From NCBI RefSeq assembly GCF_002216065.1, contig NZ_CP022282.1:1116001-1180000 (forward strand): DNA of 64,000 nucleotides. Direction: 5' to 3'. Origin of the DNA: Chryseobacterium sp. T16E-39. Its GTDB lineage: Bacteria; Bacteroidota; Bacteroidia; Flavobacteriales; Weeksellaceae. Of this stretch, positions 52,892 to 61,987 are shown piece by piece (within the stretch, counting starts at the first letter, position 1; the number at the start of each line of letters is the position of its first letter). The notes under the pieces are model-generated. The model was not told the DNA's origin. It searched no databases and saw nothing but the letters and a program-made list of their open reading frames with translations. Made by a program: the position numbers and the translations under genes.

Positions 52892-54841
52892 TTACTTTTT
52901 ATGTAATTTAATTCTATGTAATTTATACTTTTTATCTTTTTTCTGTTTTAAAATCAATCCCGACAATGGAGGTAATTTTAAAGTAATTGATCTGGGTCTG
53001 TTCATCCATTCTTTAGGTTCCTCTTTTATAATTTCGGGATCTATTCCTCCTCCACTATATCTTTTATCATCAGAATTAAAAATAACCTCCCAATGAGTTG
53101 CTTCATTGACTCCTATTTTATATTCTAAAACCCGGGGTGTAAGATTAAGAACCACCATAAAGACATCATCTCTCCTTTTTCCTTTTCTTATATACACATA
53201 AACAGAATTATCCTGATCATCTGCTTCCACCCATTCAAAACCTTTGGGATTAAATTGGTTTTCATAAAAAGCAGATTCATATCTATAAATATGATTCAGG
53301 TCTTTTATTAAAGTTTGCAAACCTTTATGCACGGGATATTGTAATAAGTGCCAATCCAGACTTTTCTTAAAATTCCATTCACTGGTTTGCCCAAACTCAT
53401 CACCCATAAAAAGAAGTTTAGCTCCCGGATGAGTATACATATATACATACAGTGTTCGAAGATTGGCAAATTTTTGCCACTCGTCACCAGGCATTTTATA
53501 AATCAGACTTGCTTTTCCGTGTACAACCTCATCATGAGAAAGGGGCATCATATAATTTTCATTATACATGTACATGGAAGCAAAAGTCAGTTTGTGATGA
53601 TTATTTTTCCGGTGAATCGGATCCAGTTTAAAGTAATCCAGGGTATCATGCATCCATCCCATCATCCACTTCATTCCAAATCCCACTCCTCCATCATGTA
53701 CTGGTTTTGTAAGCAAGGGAAAATCTGAACTTTCCTCAGCAATAGTAATGATCGTATCACCAAATTCTTTATATACAGCCGTATTAAATTCCTGTAGAAA
53801 CTGTTTCGCTTCAAGATTCACATTTCCGCCATATTCATTAGGTTCCCATTCACCTTCGTTACGTGAGTAATCGAGGTGAAGCATAGAGGTTACTGCATCC
53901 ACACGCAGTCCATCTACATGGTATCTTTCCAACCAAAACATCGCATTTGATATCAAAAATGATTTCACTTCATTTCTCCCATAATTAAAAATATAAGACT
54001 TCCAATCAGGGTGAAATCCTTTTCTGGGATCTTCATGTTCATATAAAAAAGACCCATCAAAACGATGTAAACCATTAGCATCGCCTGGAAAATGAGAAGG
54101 AACCCAATCTAAAATAACACCAATGCCATTCTTATGAAGTTCATCAATAAGGAACATTAAATCCTGAGGAGATCCAAACCGGGAAGTTGCAGCATAAAAA
54201 CCTGTAATCTGATATCCCCAACTAGGATCATATGGAAATTCCATAACCGGCATAAATTCAACATGGGTAAAACCCATCTCTTTAATATAAGGCACTAGTT
54301 TTTTTGCGATATCCCGGTAATTTAAAAATTGATCTGGAGTAGCTTCTTCTCTTACCCATGATCCGAGATGCATTTCATAAACAGAAACCGGCGCTTCCAG
54401 GCGATTTACTTTCCACCGGTTATCCATCCATTCTTTATCCTGCCATTCATACCATGTGGTAGAGATTAACGAGGCGGCCTGTATATTTTGCTCCCAACTT
54501 AATGCATAAGGATCGCTTTTTTCCAAAAGATCTCCATAAGCAGTTTCTATGGCATATTTATATAAAGTTCCCCAGGTAAGCCCGGCAATAAATCCTTCCC
54601 AAACTCCAGATCCATCCCAACGGGGATACAAAATATGTTCCTTATGATTCCAGTTATTAAAATTCCCGATCACAGAAACTTTTTTTGCATTGGGCGCCCA
54701 AACAGAAAAATAAACTCCCTGAACCCCATCTTTTTCTACTGAATGTGCCCCAAACTTATCGTAGAGCTTATAATGCTTACCCTCTTTGAAAAGATAAACA
54801 TCATGATCCGTAAAAAGAGTATAGGTTTTAACAGAGTTCAT
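52892..54841 (-). CDS. glgB: Glycogen branching enzyme (GH13)
   Basis: 649 residues. A CBM48/E-set domain (about 30-120, GVYFSVWAPNAKKVSVIGNFNNWNHKEH) precedes the GH13 barrel. The catalytic set is seen in DGLRVDAVTSMLHLDYS near 310 (Asp nucleophile), IAEESSDFPLLT near 364 (Glu acid), and LSHDEVVHGKASL near 426. It introduces alpha-1,6 branches. It heads the operon and has a TATATTTG box at 54953-54946, about 100 nt upstream. Confidence 0.96.
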   Translation of the reverse strand: MNSVKTYTLFTDHDVYLFKEGKHYKLYDKFGAHSVEKDGVQGVYFSVWAPNAKKVSVIGNFNNWNHKEHILYPRWDGSGVWEGFIAGLTWGTLYKYAIETAYGDLLEKSDPYALSWEQNIQAASLISTTWYEWQDKEWMDNRWKVNRLEAPVSVYEMHLGSWVREEATPDQFLNYRDIAKKLVPYIKEMGFTHVEFMPVMEFPYDPSWGYQITGFYAATSRFGSPQDLMFLIDELHKNGIGVILDWVPSHFPGDANGLHRFDGSFLYEHEDPRKGFHPDWKSYIFNYGRNEVKSFLISNAMFWLERYHVDGLRVDAVTSMLHLDYSRNEGEWEPNEYGGNVNLEAKQFLQEFNTAVYKEFGDTIITIAEESSDFPLLTKPVHDGGVGFGMKWMMGWMHDTLDYFKLDPIHRKNNHHKLTFASMYMYNENYMMPLSHDEVVHGKASLIYKMPGDEWQKFANLRTLYVYMYTHPGAKLLFMGDEFGQTSEWNFKKSLDWHLLQYPVHKGLQTLIKDLNHIYRYESAFYENQFNPKGFEWVEADDQDNSVYVYIRKGKRRDDVFMVVLNLTPRVLEYKIGVNEATHWEVIFNSDDKRYSGGGIDPEIIKEEPKEWMNRPRSITLKLPPLSGLILKQKKDKKYKLHRIKLHKK

Positions 54842-54945
54842 TAGTGTTTAATTTTATTTTCTTTGAAACTACGAAAAATACAGATAGAAACAATTAATTA
54901 TAGTTCAAATAATTGTTATAAAAGTTCTTTCACCCACCGTCCTAT

Positions 54946-54953
54946 CAAATATA
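54946..54953 (-). promoter_or_regulatory. Possible promoter -7 box of glgBAC
   Basis: TATATTTG on the minus strand, predicted leader of about 100 nt, in the 213-nt divergent region. No clear -33. Confidence 0.45.
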
Positions 54954-55054
54954 TAAAATTTAAAAGTCTCCGGATTTGTTTTTCATCTAAAATTTCAACG
55001 TGTATATATCGAAAGTTTTTTTATAAATTTAACCGTAATTTTTTTTAAAAACGC

Positions 55055-56179
55055 ATGATGAAGTTTAAGCTTTACACTGACGAAAGTGATGACAGAACTG
55101 TCTATATAACAGGAAACTTTAATAATTGGAACCCTAAAGACAGTAATTACAAGCTTAATCCAATAGACGCCAGCAATTACGAAATTGATATCCCTGACGA
55201 GATCTTACCTCCCGCTATAGAGTATAAATTTACCAAAGGAGGCTGGGAAAACGTAGAACTTGATCAATATGGAAACATAACTCCCAACAGAAAAATAGAA
55301 AAATCAGCGGGCGCAACTTCTGACACAGTAAAAAAATGGAGGCTTAACTGGGGTCCTTTTAAAGATGAGTTTTTCCCGATCGTAGAAATTATATCTGAAG
55401 AATTTTACATCCCGCAGCTTGACCGATACCGTAAAGTATGGGCACTCCTTCCTTACGATTATTATATTTCAAACAAAAGTTATCCTGTCCTGTATCTTCA
55501 GGACGCTCAAAACCTGTTCAATGAAGGGAGTGAATATGGCAATTGGGAAATAGATAAAAAGCTATCTATCCTTGCCGAGTACGGTCGTGGTGATGTAATC
55601 GTAATCGCCATTGAACATGGAAGTCAGGAAAGAATAAAAGAATACATTTTCGATAATGATAATGTTGCCCACGGTTCAGAAGGCAAAAAATACATCCGTT
55701 TTATCACAGACACTCTGAAACCTTTCGTTGATGAAAATTACCGTACAAAAAAGGACCGAGAAAATACCGGGATTGGAGGGAGCTCTTTAGGAGCTCTGAT
55801 CAGTATATACAGTGGGTTTCTCTATCCTGAAGTCTATTCAAAATTACTGATCTTCTCCCCGTCGCTATGGGTAGAACCCAATAATAATTTCCCCTTAATG
55901 AATTTCAGGGTGCCTTTTAAAACAAAAATCTATTTATATGGAGGTGGACAGGAGGGATCCAAAATGGTAAAGAGGATTCATATTTTTGAAGAATATCTAA
56001 GAAAATGGGAACAGAAGAATCTTTTTGATTTTGAATTTAAAACCAATATTAACCCAGAAGGGACCCATAGTGAATTCTATTGGTCTCAGGAATTTCCAAG
56101 AGCTATAGAATGGTTATTCTATGACAATATAGAAAACCCAGTAGAAGTTACTCCTCAACAAAAAAGTATCAAACAATAA
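55055..56179 (+). CDS. Esterase with N-terminal glycogen-binding (CBM48-like) domain
   Basis: 374 residues. Residues 1-90 are an E-set/AMPK-type glycogen-binding domain (DRTVYITGNFNNWNPKD, LPPAIEYKFTKGGWENVE), similar in wording to the same domain of GlgB next door. Residues 120-355 are an alpha/beta hydrolase of the esterase D/PF00756 type with LYLQDAQNLFNEGS near 148, nucleophile Ser in GIGGSSLGALIS near 244, and a C-terminal His in NPEGTHSEFYW. No signal peptide, so it acts in the cytosol. Start at 55055 or the Met next to it. Divergent from glgB and 5 nt before the aminopeptidase gene. Confidence 0.85.
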   Translation: MMKFKLYTDESDDRTVYITGNFNNWNPKDSNYKLNPIDASNYEIDIPDEILPPAIEYKFTKGGWENVELDQYGNITPNRKIEKSAGATSDTVKKWRLNWGPFKDEFFPIVEIISEEFYIPQLDRYRKVWALLPYDYYISNKSYPVLYLQDAQNLFNEGSEYGNWEIDKKLSILAEYGRGDVIVIAIEHGSQERIKEYIFDNDNVAHGSEGKKYIRFITDTLKPFVDENYRTKKDRENTGIGGSSLGALISIYSGFLYPEVYSKLLIFSPSLWVEPNNNFPLMNFRVPFKTKIYLYGGGQEGSKMVKRIHIFEEYLRKWEQKNLFDFEFKTNINPEGTHSEFYWSQEFPRAIEWLFYDNIENPVEVTPQQKSIKQ

Positions 56180-56184
56180 GAAGT

Positions 56185-57600
56185 ATGAAATTAATCAACA
56201 AAAAAAATAAAAACTATACCCAGACATTCCAATTATTTACAGAGGAGGAATGGACAAAAACAAATAAAAACTTCAATAAAAACATTTCAATTTTTTTCAC
56301 AGGAAAGAAGTATGAAGTTTTCATAAATACTACAGAGGAAAACGTTACTTATTTCATTGGTCTTGGAAAATCTTCCCTTAAAAATTTTGAGATCCAGCAG
56401 GTCGCTATAAAGTTTGCCCAAACTTATAAGAATAGTATTAAAACTGTACAGTCTTTGGTCATAGGCGACTTTATCAATCAACAACAATTTGAAGAGTTTG
56501 TAAAAGGCCTCCTGATCGGAACATACCATTATCCTTTTGACAAAAACCATCCGTTTTGGAATCCTGCATTTGAAATTCATTTTGAAAATTTAAACCAGAA
56601 AAAGCTTGATATTATCAGTCAAAAGGCAGCAGCACTCGTTAATGGACAGACAGCTTGCCAGGAGTGGCTAAATAAACCAGCCAATCTTAAAAAACCTGAT
56701 GTTTTAAGTCTGTACCTTAAAAATCTGGCAAAGAAATACCAACTAAAATATACCGCATTCAACAGGAAAAAGTGCGAAGAACTGGGACTTGGAGCCTACC
56801 TATCCGTTAACCAGGGGAGCGCTTATGATGCTGCTTTCACAATTTTAGAATATAAAACAACAGCTAAAAATGCCAAAACTATTGGTCTGATAGGAAAATG
56901 TGTGGTTTTTGACACAGGAGGTATATCATTAAAAGATCATCAGAATATGCATTATATGAAGTCTGATATGGGAGGTGCAACTGCTGTAATAGGAGCTTTG
57001 ATCTATGCATCGGAAATGCAGCTTCCAGTGAATCTTGTTGTCATCTTACCCATCACCGATAATGCCATTTCTGAAAATGCTTTTCTCCCTAGTGATGTCA
57101 TTACAGCTTATAACGGAAAAACGATAGAAGTTTTAAATACTGACGCGGAAGGAAGAATGATCTTAGCCGATTCCCTCTCTTATCTTGCTAAAAACTATAA
57201 AACAGACCTTCTGATCGATCTCGCTACCTTAACGGGAAGTTCAGTAAGAATGTTTGGAGATACCTGCGGTGCTTTATTTTCTAATGATGAAGACTTAAAG
57301 AATCTCTTGTTAATGACGGGTGATAAAACTAATCAAAGGTTATGGAATCTGCCTTTATGGGATATTTGGCAGGATGACATCCGGTCAGATGTGGCAGATC
57401 TCAAAAACATTTCTATGAAACCTATTGGAGATTGCATTGTTGCAGCTAAGTTCCTGGAACAGTTCATAGAGAACCATCCGAAATGGGCTCACTTGGATAT
57501 AGCAGGTGTTGCCTTCGGAAATGTAGGATATGCGAAGGAAAAAGCAGCAACAGGCTTTGGAGTACAATTACTGGCCGATTTAATCGAAAATTATCATTAA
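56185..57600 (+). CDS. M17 leucyl aminopeptidase family protein
   Basis: 471 residues. Two-metal aminopeptidase: GKCVVFDTGGISLK near 238-251 supplies the first Lys, Asp and catalytic Lys, MKSDMGG the next Asp, and NTDAEGRM near 317-324 the Asp-Glu-Arg set. All expected ligand residues are present. The N-terminal domain is divergent and Lys/Asn-rich. It probably trims N-terminal residues from peptides. Starts 5 nt after the glycogen-binding esterase gene, so they share a transcript. Its position before the ligase set makes peptide turnover a plausible job. Confidence 0.9.
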   Translation: MKLINKKNKNYTQTFQLFTEEEWTKTNKNFNKNISIFFTGKKYEVFINTTEENVTYFIGLGKSSLKNFEIQQVAIKFAQTYKNSIKTVQSLVIGDFINQQQFEEFVKGLLIGTYHYPFDKNHPFWNPAFEIHFENLNQKKLDIISQKAAALVNGQTACQEWLNKPANLKKPDVLSLYLKNLAKKYQLKYTAFNRKKCEELGLGAYLSVNQGSAYDAAFTILEYKTTAKNAKTIGLIGKCVVFDTGGISLKDHQNMHYMKSDMGGATAVIGALIYASEMQLPVNLVVILPITDNAISENAFLPSDVITAYNGKTIEVLNTDAEGRMILADSLSYLAKNYKTDLLIDLATLTGSSVRMFGDTCGALFSNDEDLKNLLLMTGDKTNQRLWNLPLWDIWQDDIRSDVADLKNISMKPIGDCIVAAKFLEQFIENHPKWAHLDIAGVAFGNVGYAKEKAATGFGVQLLADLIENYH

Positions 57601-57703
57601 AAATTAGTTTATTACAAAATTTCTCTGTATAATTGATTTAAGATTTCCAAAATCTCAGCAATGACTAATTTTTAATATTAATTAGTCAATAAAAAATTGC
57701 TTT

Positions 57704-57711
57704 TATTTTTG
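57704..57711 (+). promoter_or_regulatory. Promoter -7 box of the ligase cluster
   Basis: TATTTTTG, predicted leader about 26 nt before ATG 57741, in a 140-nt gap after the aminopeptidase gene. Confidence 0.55.
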
Positions 57712-57740
57712 ATAATTCATCAAATTTTAAAAAACACTGT

Positions 57741-58952
57741 ATGGAGGAGAAAACTATAGTATGTATTTCGTGCTATTACAAGGGCTATGATTTCATGGAC
57801 GAAATGAAGATGCTCGGTAATAAAATAATCCTGATTACATCCGAAAACATCAAAGAAAAGAATTGGCCGTGGCATGCGATCGACGAAGTGTATTATATGC
57901 CTGAGTTAAAGCCCTCCGTCTGGAATCTGGAACATCTGGTTCAGGGATTCTCACATCTGATGCAGACCCGAAAAATTGATGCCGTAGTTGCACTTGACGA
58001 TTATGATGTAGAAAAAGCGGCATTGATCAGGGAGACTTTTCGTATTCCCGGAATGGGGCAAACCACCCATCGGTATTTTAGAGATAAACTTGCCATGAGG
58101 CAAAAAGCAAAGGAATCGGGGATCAATGTTCCTGAATTTACCGCAGTCTTTAACAATGATGAAATCAATACATTTATTGAAAATGTTCCAGCTCCATGGG
58201 TTTTAAAACCCCGATCAGAAGCGTCTGCCTCGGGAATAAAAAAAATTACATCAAGGGAACAGCTCTGGGAAGCATTGGATCAATTGGGAGAAGAGCGACA
58301 CTTATTTTTATTGGAAAGCTTTAAACCCGGAGATGTATATCATGTAGACAGTCTAACATTTAATGGGCAGGTTGTATTTACTTCAGCTTCTCAATATCTT
58401 GCCCCACCTATGCAGGTTTCACATGAGGGTGGTGTTTTCAGAACAAAAACCCTAAGCAGACAATCTGACGAATACAAAGCCCTTGATGAGGTAAACGCAA
58501 AGCTCCTCTCAAGATTCGGATTGCTGAATGGAGCTACTCATACAGAATTTATAAGAAGTAAAGAAAACGGGCAATGGTATTTCCTTGAAACCTCTTCAAG
58601 AGTGGGCGGAGCCCATATCCCTGATTTGGTTGAGGCATCCAGCAGCATCAATATCTGGAGAGAATGGGCAAAAATTGAAGATGCCCTTTTAAGGTCAAAA
58701 AATTATGTCGTGGCAAAGCCTACAGAATACCATTCCGGATTGATCATTGCGCTAATTAAAGACCAACAGCCCGATTACAGTGCATTTGAATGTGAAGAAA
58801 TCGTTAAGTACCTCCCGATAGATTACCACGTTGGGATTGTCTATAAATCCAGCAGTGCCGATACCATACAAAAGAGATTAGATACTGCTGCAGATAAGAT
58901 TAACACAGGTTTATTGAATATTTTACCTCCAAAAGGCAAATCAACGTCTTAA
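57741..58952 (+). CDS. ATP-grasp ligase (first of the cluster)
   Basis: 403 residues. An N-terminal pre-ATP-grasp domain (about 1-110) precedes the ATP-grasp fold. PWVLKPRSEASASG near 152-164 has the phosphate-binding Lys and flexible loop. LLESFKPGDVYHVD near 190-203 is the adenine-hinge region, and FLETSSRVGGAH near 281-292 gives the Mg-binding Glu...Arg motif (ETSSR). The family joins a carboxylate, via acylphosphate, to an amine. It resembles the carbamoyl-phosphate/biotin-carboxylase-like group rather than D-Ala ligase. Partner and substrate unknown. The esterase gene follows after 128 nt. Confidence 0.85.
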   Translation: MEEKTIVCISCYYKGYDFMDEMKMLGNKIILITSENIKEKNWPWHAIDEVYYMPELKPSVWNLEHLVQGFSHLMQTRKIDAVVALDDYDVEKAALIRETFRIPGMGQTTHRYFRDKLAMRQKAKESGINVPEFTAVFNNDEINTFIENVPAPWVLKPRSEASASGIKKITSREQLWEALDQLGEERHLFLLESFKPGDVYHVDSLTFNGQVVFTSASQYLAPPMQVSHEGGVFRTKTLSRQSDEYKALDEVNAKLLSRFGLLNGATHTEFIRSKENGQWYFLETSSRVGGAHIPDLVEASSSINIWREWAKIEDALLRSKNYVVAKPTEYHSGLIIALIKDQQPDYSAFECEEIVKYLPIDYHVGIVYKSSSADTIQKRLDTAADKINTGLLNILPPKGKSTS

Positions 58953-59080
58953 TCTATGAAAGTATGAAAGCCAATCAATATTAAAGACGCTATTATTCTT
59001 ACACATAAAAGACGACCGGATTGGATGAATTGAATTTATGAAGTTCTTGTAATGCCAAATATTAACTTAAATTAGAGAAA

Positions 59081-59794
59081 ATGCCACATATTGAACATAC
59101 TGATTATTACTCAAATATATTAGGAATGAGTATTAAGGTGGAAGTAACCGGGCATTACGGCTACCCTATTATCATGTTTCCCACTTCTCAGGGATTGTAT
59201 ACCCAGAACCATGATTTTCATCTTAATGGAAGTATCAATTGGTTTGTGGAACAGGGAAAAGTAAAACTTTATAACCTTCAGACAATCGACAGCTGGAGTT
59301 TTTATGATGATGCTATTTCTCCCCAACAAAGAATAAAAAACTATGAAAGGTATGTACAATTCCTTATTCAGGAGTTTGTTCCCTATATTCAGAAATTGCA
59401 TAAATTACATCGGGTTGCTATAGCAGGAGCCAGTTTTGGAGGCTATCATGCGGCTAATTTTGCATTCCGGTTTCCGGATGTAATATCACATTTATTCTGC
59501 CTTTCAGGCGCATTTACCATTCGAAATTTTATGGATGGATATTCAGATGACCTGGTATATTATAACTGCCCCAGAGAGTTTATAAAAAATGATGAAGCCT
59601 GGAAATATAAACATATGCATATTGTTCTAAGCACTTCCGATCAGGATATCTGTAAAGATAAAAATATTGAAATGGCCGGGATCCTTGAATCAAAAGGAAT
59701 AGATTACTGGTACGACGAGAGAAAGTGGATCAACCACGACTGGGTACTTTGGAGAATGGTATTTCCTACATTTATCAGCTCATTTTTCTCCTGA
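59081..59794 (+). CDS. Small esterase/alpha-beta hydrolase of the ligase cluster
   Basis: 237 residues, PF00756-type esterase without extra domains. The nucleophile elbow is GASFGGYHAANFAFRFP near 116-132 (Ser), with LSTSDQDICKD near 182 holding a likely Asp and NHDWVLWR near 218 the His. No signal peptide. It sits between two ATP-grasp genes, so hydrolysis or transfer of an ester or thioester made in the pathway is possible. It is not closely similar to the glycogen-binding esterase at 55055. Confidence 0.83.
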   Translation: MPHIEHTDYYSNILGMSIKVEVTGHYGYPIIMFPTSQGLYTQNHDFHLNGSINWFVEQGKVKLYNLQTIDSWSFYDDAISPQQRIKNYERYVQFLIQEFVPYIQKLHKLHRVAIAGASFGGYHAANFAFRFPDVISHLFCLSGAFTIRNFMDGYSDDLVYYNCPREFIKNDEAWKYKHMHIVLSTSDQDICKDKNIEMAGILESKGIDYWYDERKWINHDWVLWRMVFPTFISSFFS

Positions 59795-59847
59795 GAATTT
59801 ATTGTAAATAATCACTTATTAATATAAAAACACTAAAAACAACAATT

Positions 59848-60801
59848 ATGGCAAAAAAAGTGGGAATCCTATTTGGCATGGAAGACACCTTTCCCTGGGC
59901 ATTTATTGATAAAGTAAATGAACTAGGAAATGGAGAGATTATAGCAGAACCCGTACATATAGATAAGCTGGAGCAGGGTGTTGATTATGGTTATGCTGTT
60001 ATTATAGACAGAATTTCTCATGATGTCCCTTTTTACAGAGCCTATCTTAAAAATGCAGCACTCAACGGAACCTATGTGATCAATAACCCTTTCTGGTGGA
60101 GTGCCGATGAAAAATTTTTCAACAATGCGCTGATGTCAAAACTTGGAATACCTTTACCAAAGACCGTGTTACTGCCATCACATGAAAGGCCAACCAATAC
60201 TTCGGAAACCTCATTCAGAAATTTAAAATTCCCACATGACTGGGAATACATATTCGATTATGTAGGTTTCCCAGCTTATATGAAACCTCATGACGGTGGT
60301 GGATGGAGAAATGTTTACCGGGTAGAAAATCCAGAGGATCTATGGAATAAACTGAGCGAAACAGAACAGCTGGTGATGATGGTTCAGGAAGAGATTATTT
60401 TCGATGATTACTACAGGGTATATTGTTTAGGGAAGAAATACGTTCATATTATGCCATATGAGCCTAGAAATGAACCTCATTTAAGATATGCAACCAATCA
60501 TCAGACCGATGGTGAAGAATTGGAAAAGTTGTTAAAAACCATTCATGACTATACAATTACAATGAACGAGGCATTAGGATACGATTTTAATACCGTAGAA
60601 TTTGCCGTTAGAGATGGAATCCCTTATGCAATTGATTTCTGTAATCCAGCTCCGGATGCAGACAGAAATTCGGTGGGAGAAGAAAACTTTGCCTGGATTG
60701 TAGAACATGCAGCCAAATTTTCAATTGAGAAGGCTAAAGAATATATTCCAGGAAAACCAAATATTTCCTGGGGAAGTTTTGTAAAAGATTCAGTACGATA
60801 A
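59848..60801 (+). CDS. ATP-grasp ligase (second of the cluster)
   Basis: 317 residues. Shorter than the first ligase and not closely similar. PAYMKPHDGGGWRNVYRV near 142-159 contains the phosphate-loop Lys (residue 146) and a Gly-rich loop; MMVQEEIIFDDYYRV near 177-191 is the hinge; VEFAVRDGIPYAIDFCNPAPDAD near 250-272 has Glu251, Asp263 and Asn266 as Mg ligands, as in RimK/GshB-type enzymes. It should ligate an amine to an activated carboxylate. 53 nt after the esterase and 36 nt before the GCS2 gene. Confidence 0.85.
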   Translation: MAKKVGILFGMEDTFPWAFIDKVNELGNGEIIAEPVHIDKLEQGVDYGYAVIIDRISHDVPFYRAYLKNAALNGTYVINNPFWWSADEKFFNNALMSKLGIPLPKTVLLPSHERPTNTSETSFRNLKFPHDWEYIFDYVGFPAYMKPHDGGGWRNVYRVENPEDLWNKLSETEQLVMMVQEEIIFDDYYRVYCLGKKYVHIMPYEPRNEPHLRYATNHQTDGEELEKLLKTIHDYTITMNEALGYDFNTVEFAVRDGIPYAIDFCNPAPDADRNSVGEENFAWIVEHAAKFSIEKAKEYIPGKPNISWGSFVKDSVR

Positions 60802-60837
60802 ATCATTGAAAGAGAATATAAAAAAACACGAAAGGAG

Positions 60838-61956
60838 ATGCACCAGTTTACTATAGGAATCGAAGAAGAATATCAAATAATCGATGTTGAAAGCAGAGAT
60901 CTAGTCTCTCACGTTTCCAAAATTATTGAAGGTGGAAAAGCAGTTTTAAGCGAAAATTTAAAACACGAAATGCATGAGTCCATGATTGAAATGGAAACAG
61001 GCATTTGTCAGAATATCCAGGATGCAAGAACAGAACTTACTAATCTGAGAAGACACCTGATTAATATTGCACATGAACAAAATCTTCGCGTAGCGGGAGG
61101 AGGAACGCATCCTTTTTCACATTGGTCCGACAATCCGATAAACCAAGGAGAGCGGTATGTGAAGATTGTGGATGATATGGGTGATGTAGCACGGGAAAAT
61201 CTTATTTTCGGTCTTCATGTTCATATTGGAATCCCTAATCGTGAGGAAGGAGTAAGAATTCAAAATGTAATGCGTTATTTTCTTCCCCATGTGTATGCCT
61301 TGTCTACCAATTCTCCATTTTGGATAGGAAGAAACACGGGATTTAAATCGTATAGACAGGAGATTTTTGTAAAGTTTCCAAGAACAGGAATTCCCAGCTA
61401 TTTTAACTCATTGGCTGAATTTGACAGCTATGTCGATCTTTTGGTAAAAACAGGAACCATAGACAATGCTAAAAAGATATGGTGGGATCTTCGCGTACAT
61501 CCATTTTACCCTACCATTGAGTTTAGAATCTGCGATATGCCCTTAAGAATAGATGAAACCGTTTGTCTGGCTGCAATCATGCAAAGTCTGGTTGCAAAAA
61601 TTTATAAACTTCACCAACAGAACTTAAGTTTCAGAAGTTATAGAAGATTATTACTTAATGAAAATAAGTGGCGTGCCTCTAAAAGTGGAATTGATGCCCA
61701 TCTGATTGATTTTGGAAAAGAAGAATCTGTTCCTTATCCTCATCTATTAAAAGAATTACTTGAATTCATTGATGACGTTGTAGATGATCTGGGATGCCGG
61801 AACGAAGTAGAATATGCCTGGAAAATTCTTGAAAATGGAACCGGTGCTGACAGGCAGCTCCAGATCTTCAGAGAGACCGGTGATCTTACCAAAGTGGTCG
61901 ATTATATGATTTCCGAGACGGAATATGGTATTACTCACGGCGAAATCATTTCATGA
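60838..61956 (+). CDS. Carboxylate-amine ligase of the GCS2/YbdK family
   Basis: 372 residues. Glutamine-synthetase-fold ligase related to gamma-glutamylcysteine synthetase type 2. The family start FTIGIEEEYQIID near 4-16 carries the metal-binding Glu set; VAGGGTHPFSHW near 86-97 and FGLHVHIGIPN near 122-132 are further active-site segments, and WWDLRVHPFYPTIEFRICDMP near 215-235 closes the site. It would activate a carboxylate (often Glu gamma-COOH) for attack by an amine. E. coli YbdK has only weak gamma-glutamylcysteine ligase activity, so the true substrate is open. Follows the second ATP-grasp gene by 36 nt. Confidence 0.9.
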   Translation: MHQFTIGIEEEYQIIDVESRDLVSHVSKIIEGGKAVLSENLKHEMHESMIEMETGICQNIQDARTELTNLRRHLINIAHEQNLRVAGGGTHPFSHWSDNPINQGERYVKIVDDMGDVARENLIFGLHVHIGIPNREEGVRIQNVMRYFLPHVYALSTNSPFWIGRNTGFKSYRQEIFVKFPRTGIPSYFNSLAEFDSYVDLLVKTGTIDNAKKIWWDLRVHPFYPTIEFRICDMPLRIDETVCLAAIMQSLVAKIYKLHQQNLSFRSYRRLLLNENKWRASKSGIDAHLIDFGKEESVPYPHLLKELLEFIDDVVDDLGCRNEVEYAWKILENGTGADRQLQIFRETGDLTKVVDYMISETEYGITHGEIIS

Positions 61957-61965
61957 TATTTTTGG

Positions 61966-61973
61966 TAACTTTG
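61966..61973 (+). promoter_or_regulatory. Internal promoter -7 box before the amidotransferase
   Basis: TAACTTTG between the GCS2 and amidotransferase genes, predicted leader about 11 nt, so the last genes could be expressed separately. Confidence 0.5.
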
Positions 61974-61987
61974 CAAAAATATGATGT

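Noticed and set aside
53348..53728. Plus-strand open frame opposite glgB
   Set aside because: Antisense shadow with no recognisable domain, inside a conserved GH13 gene.
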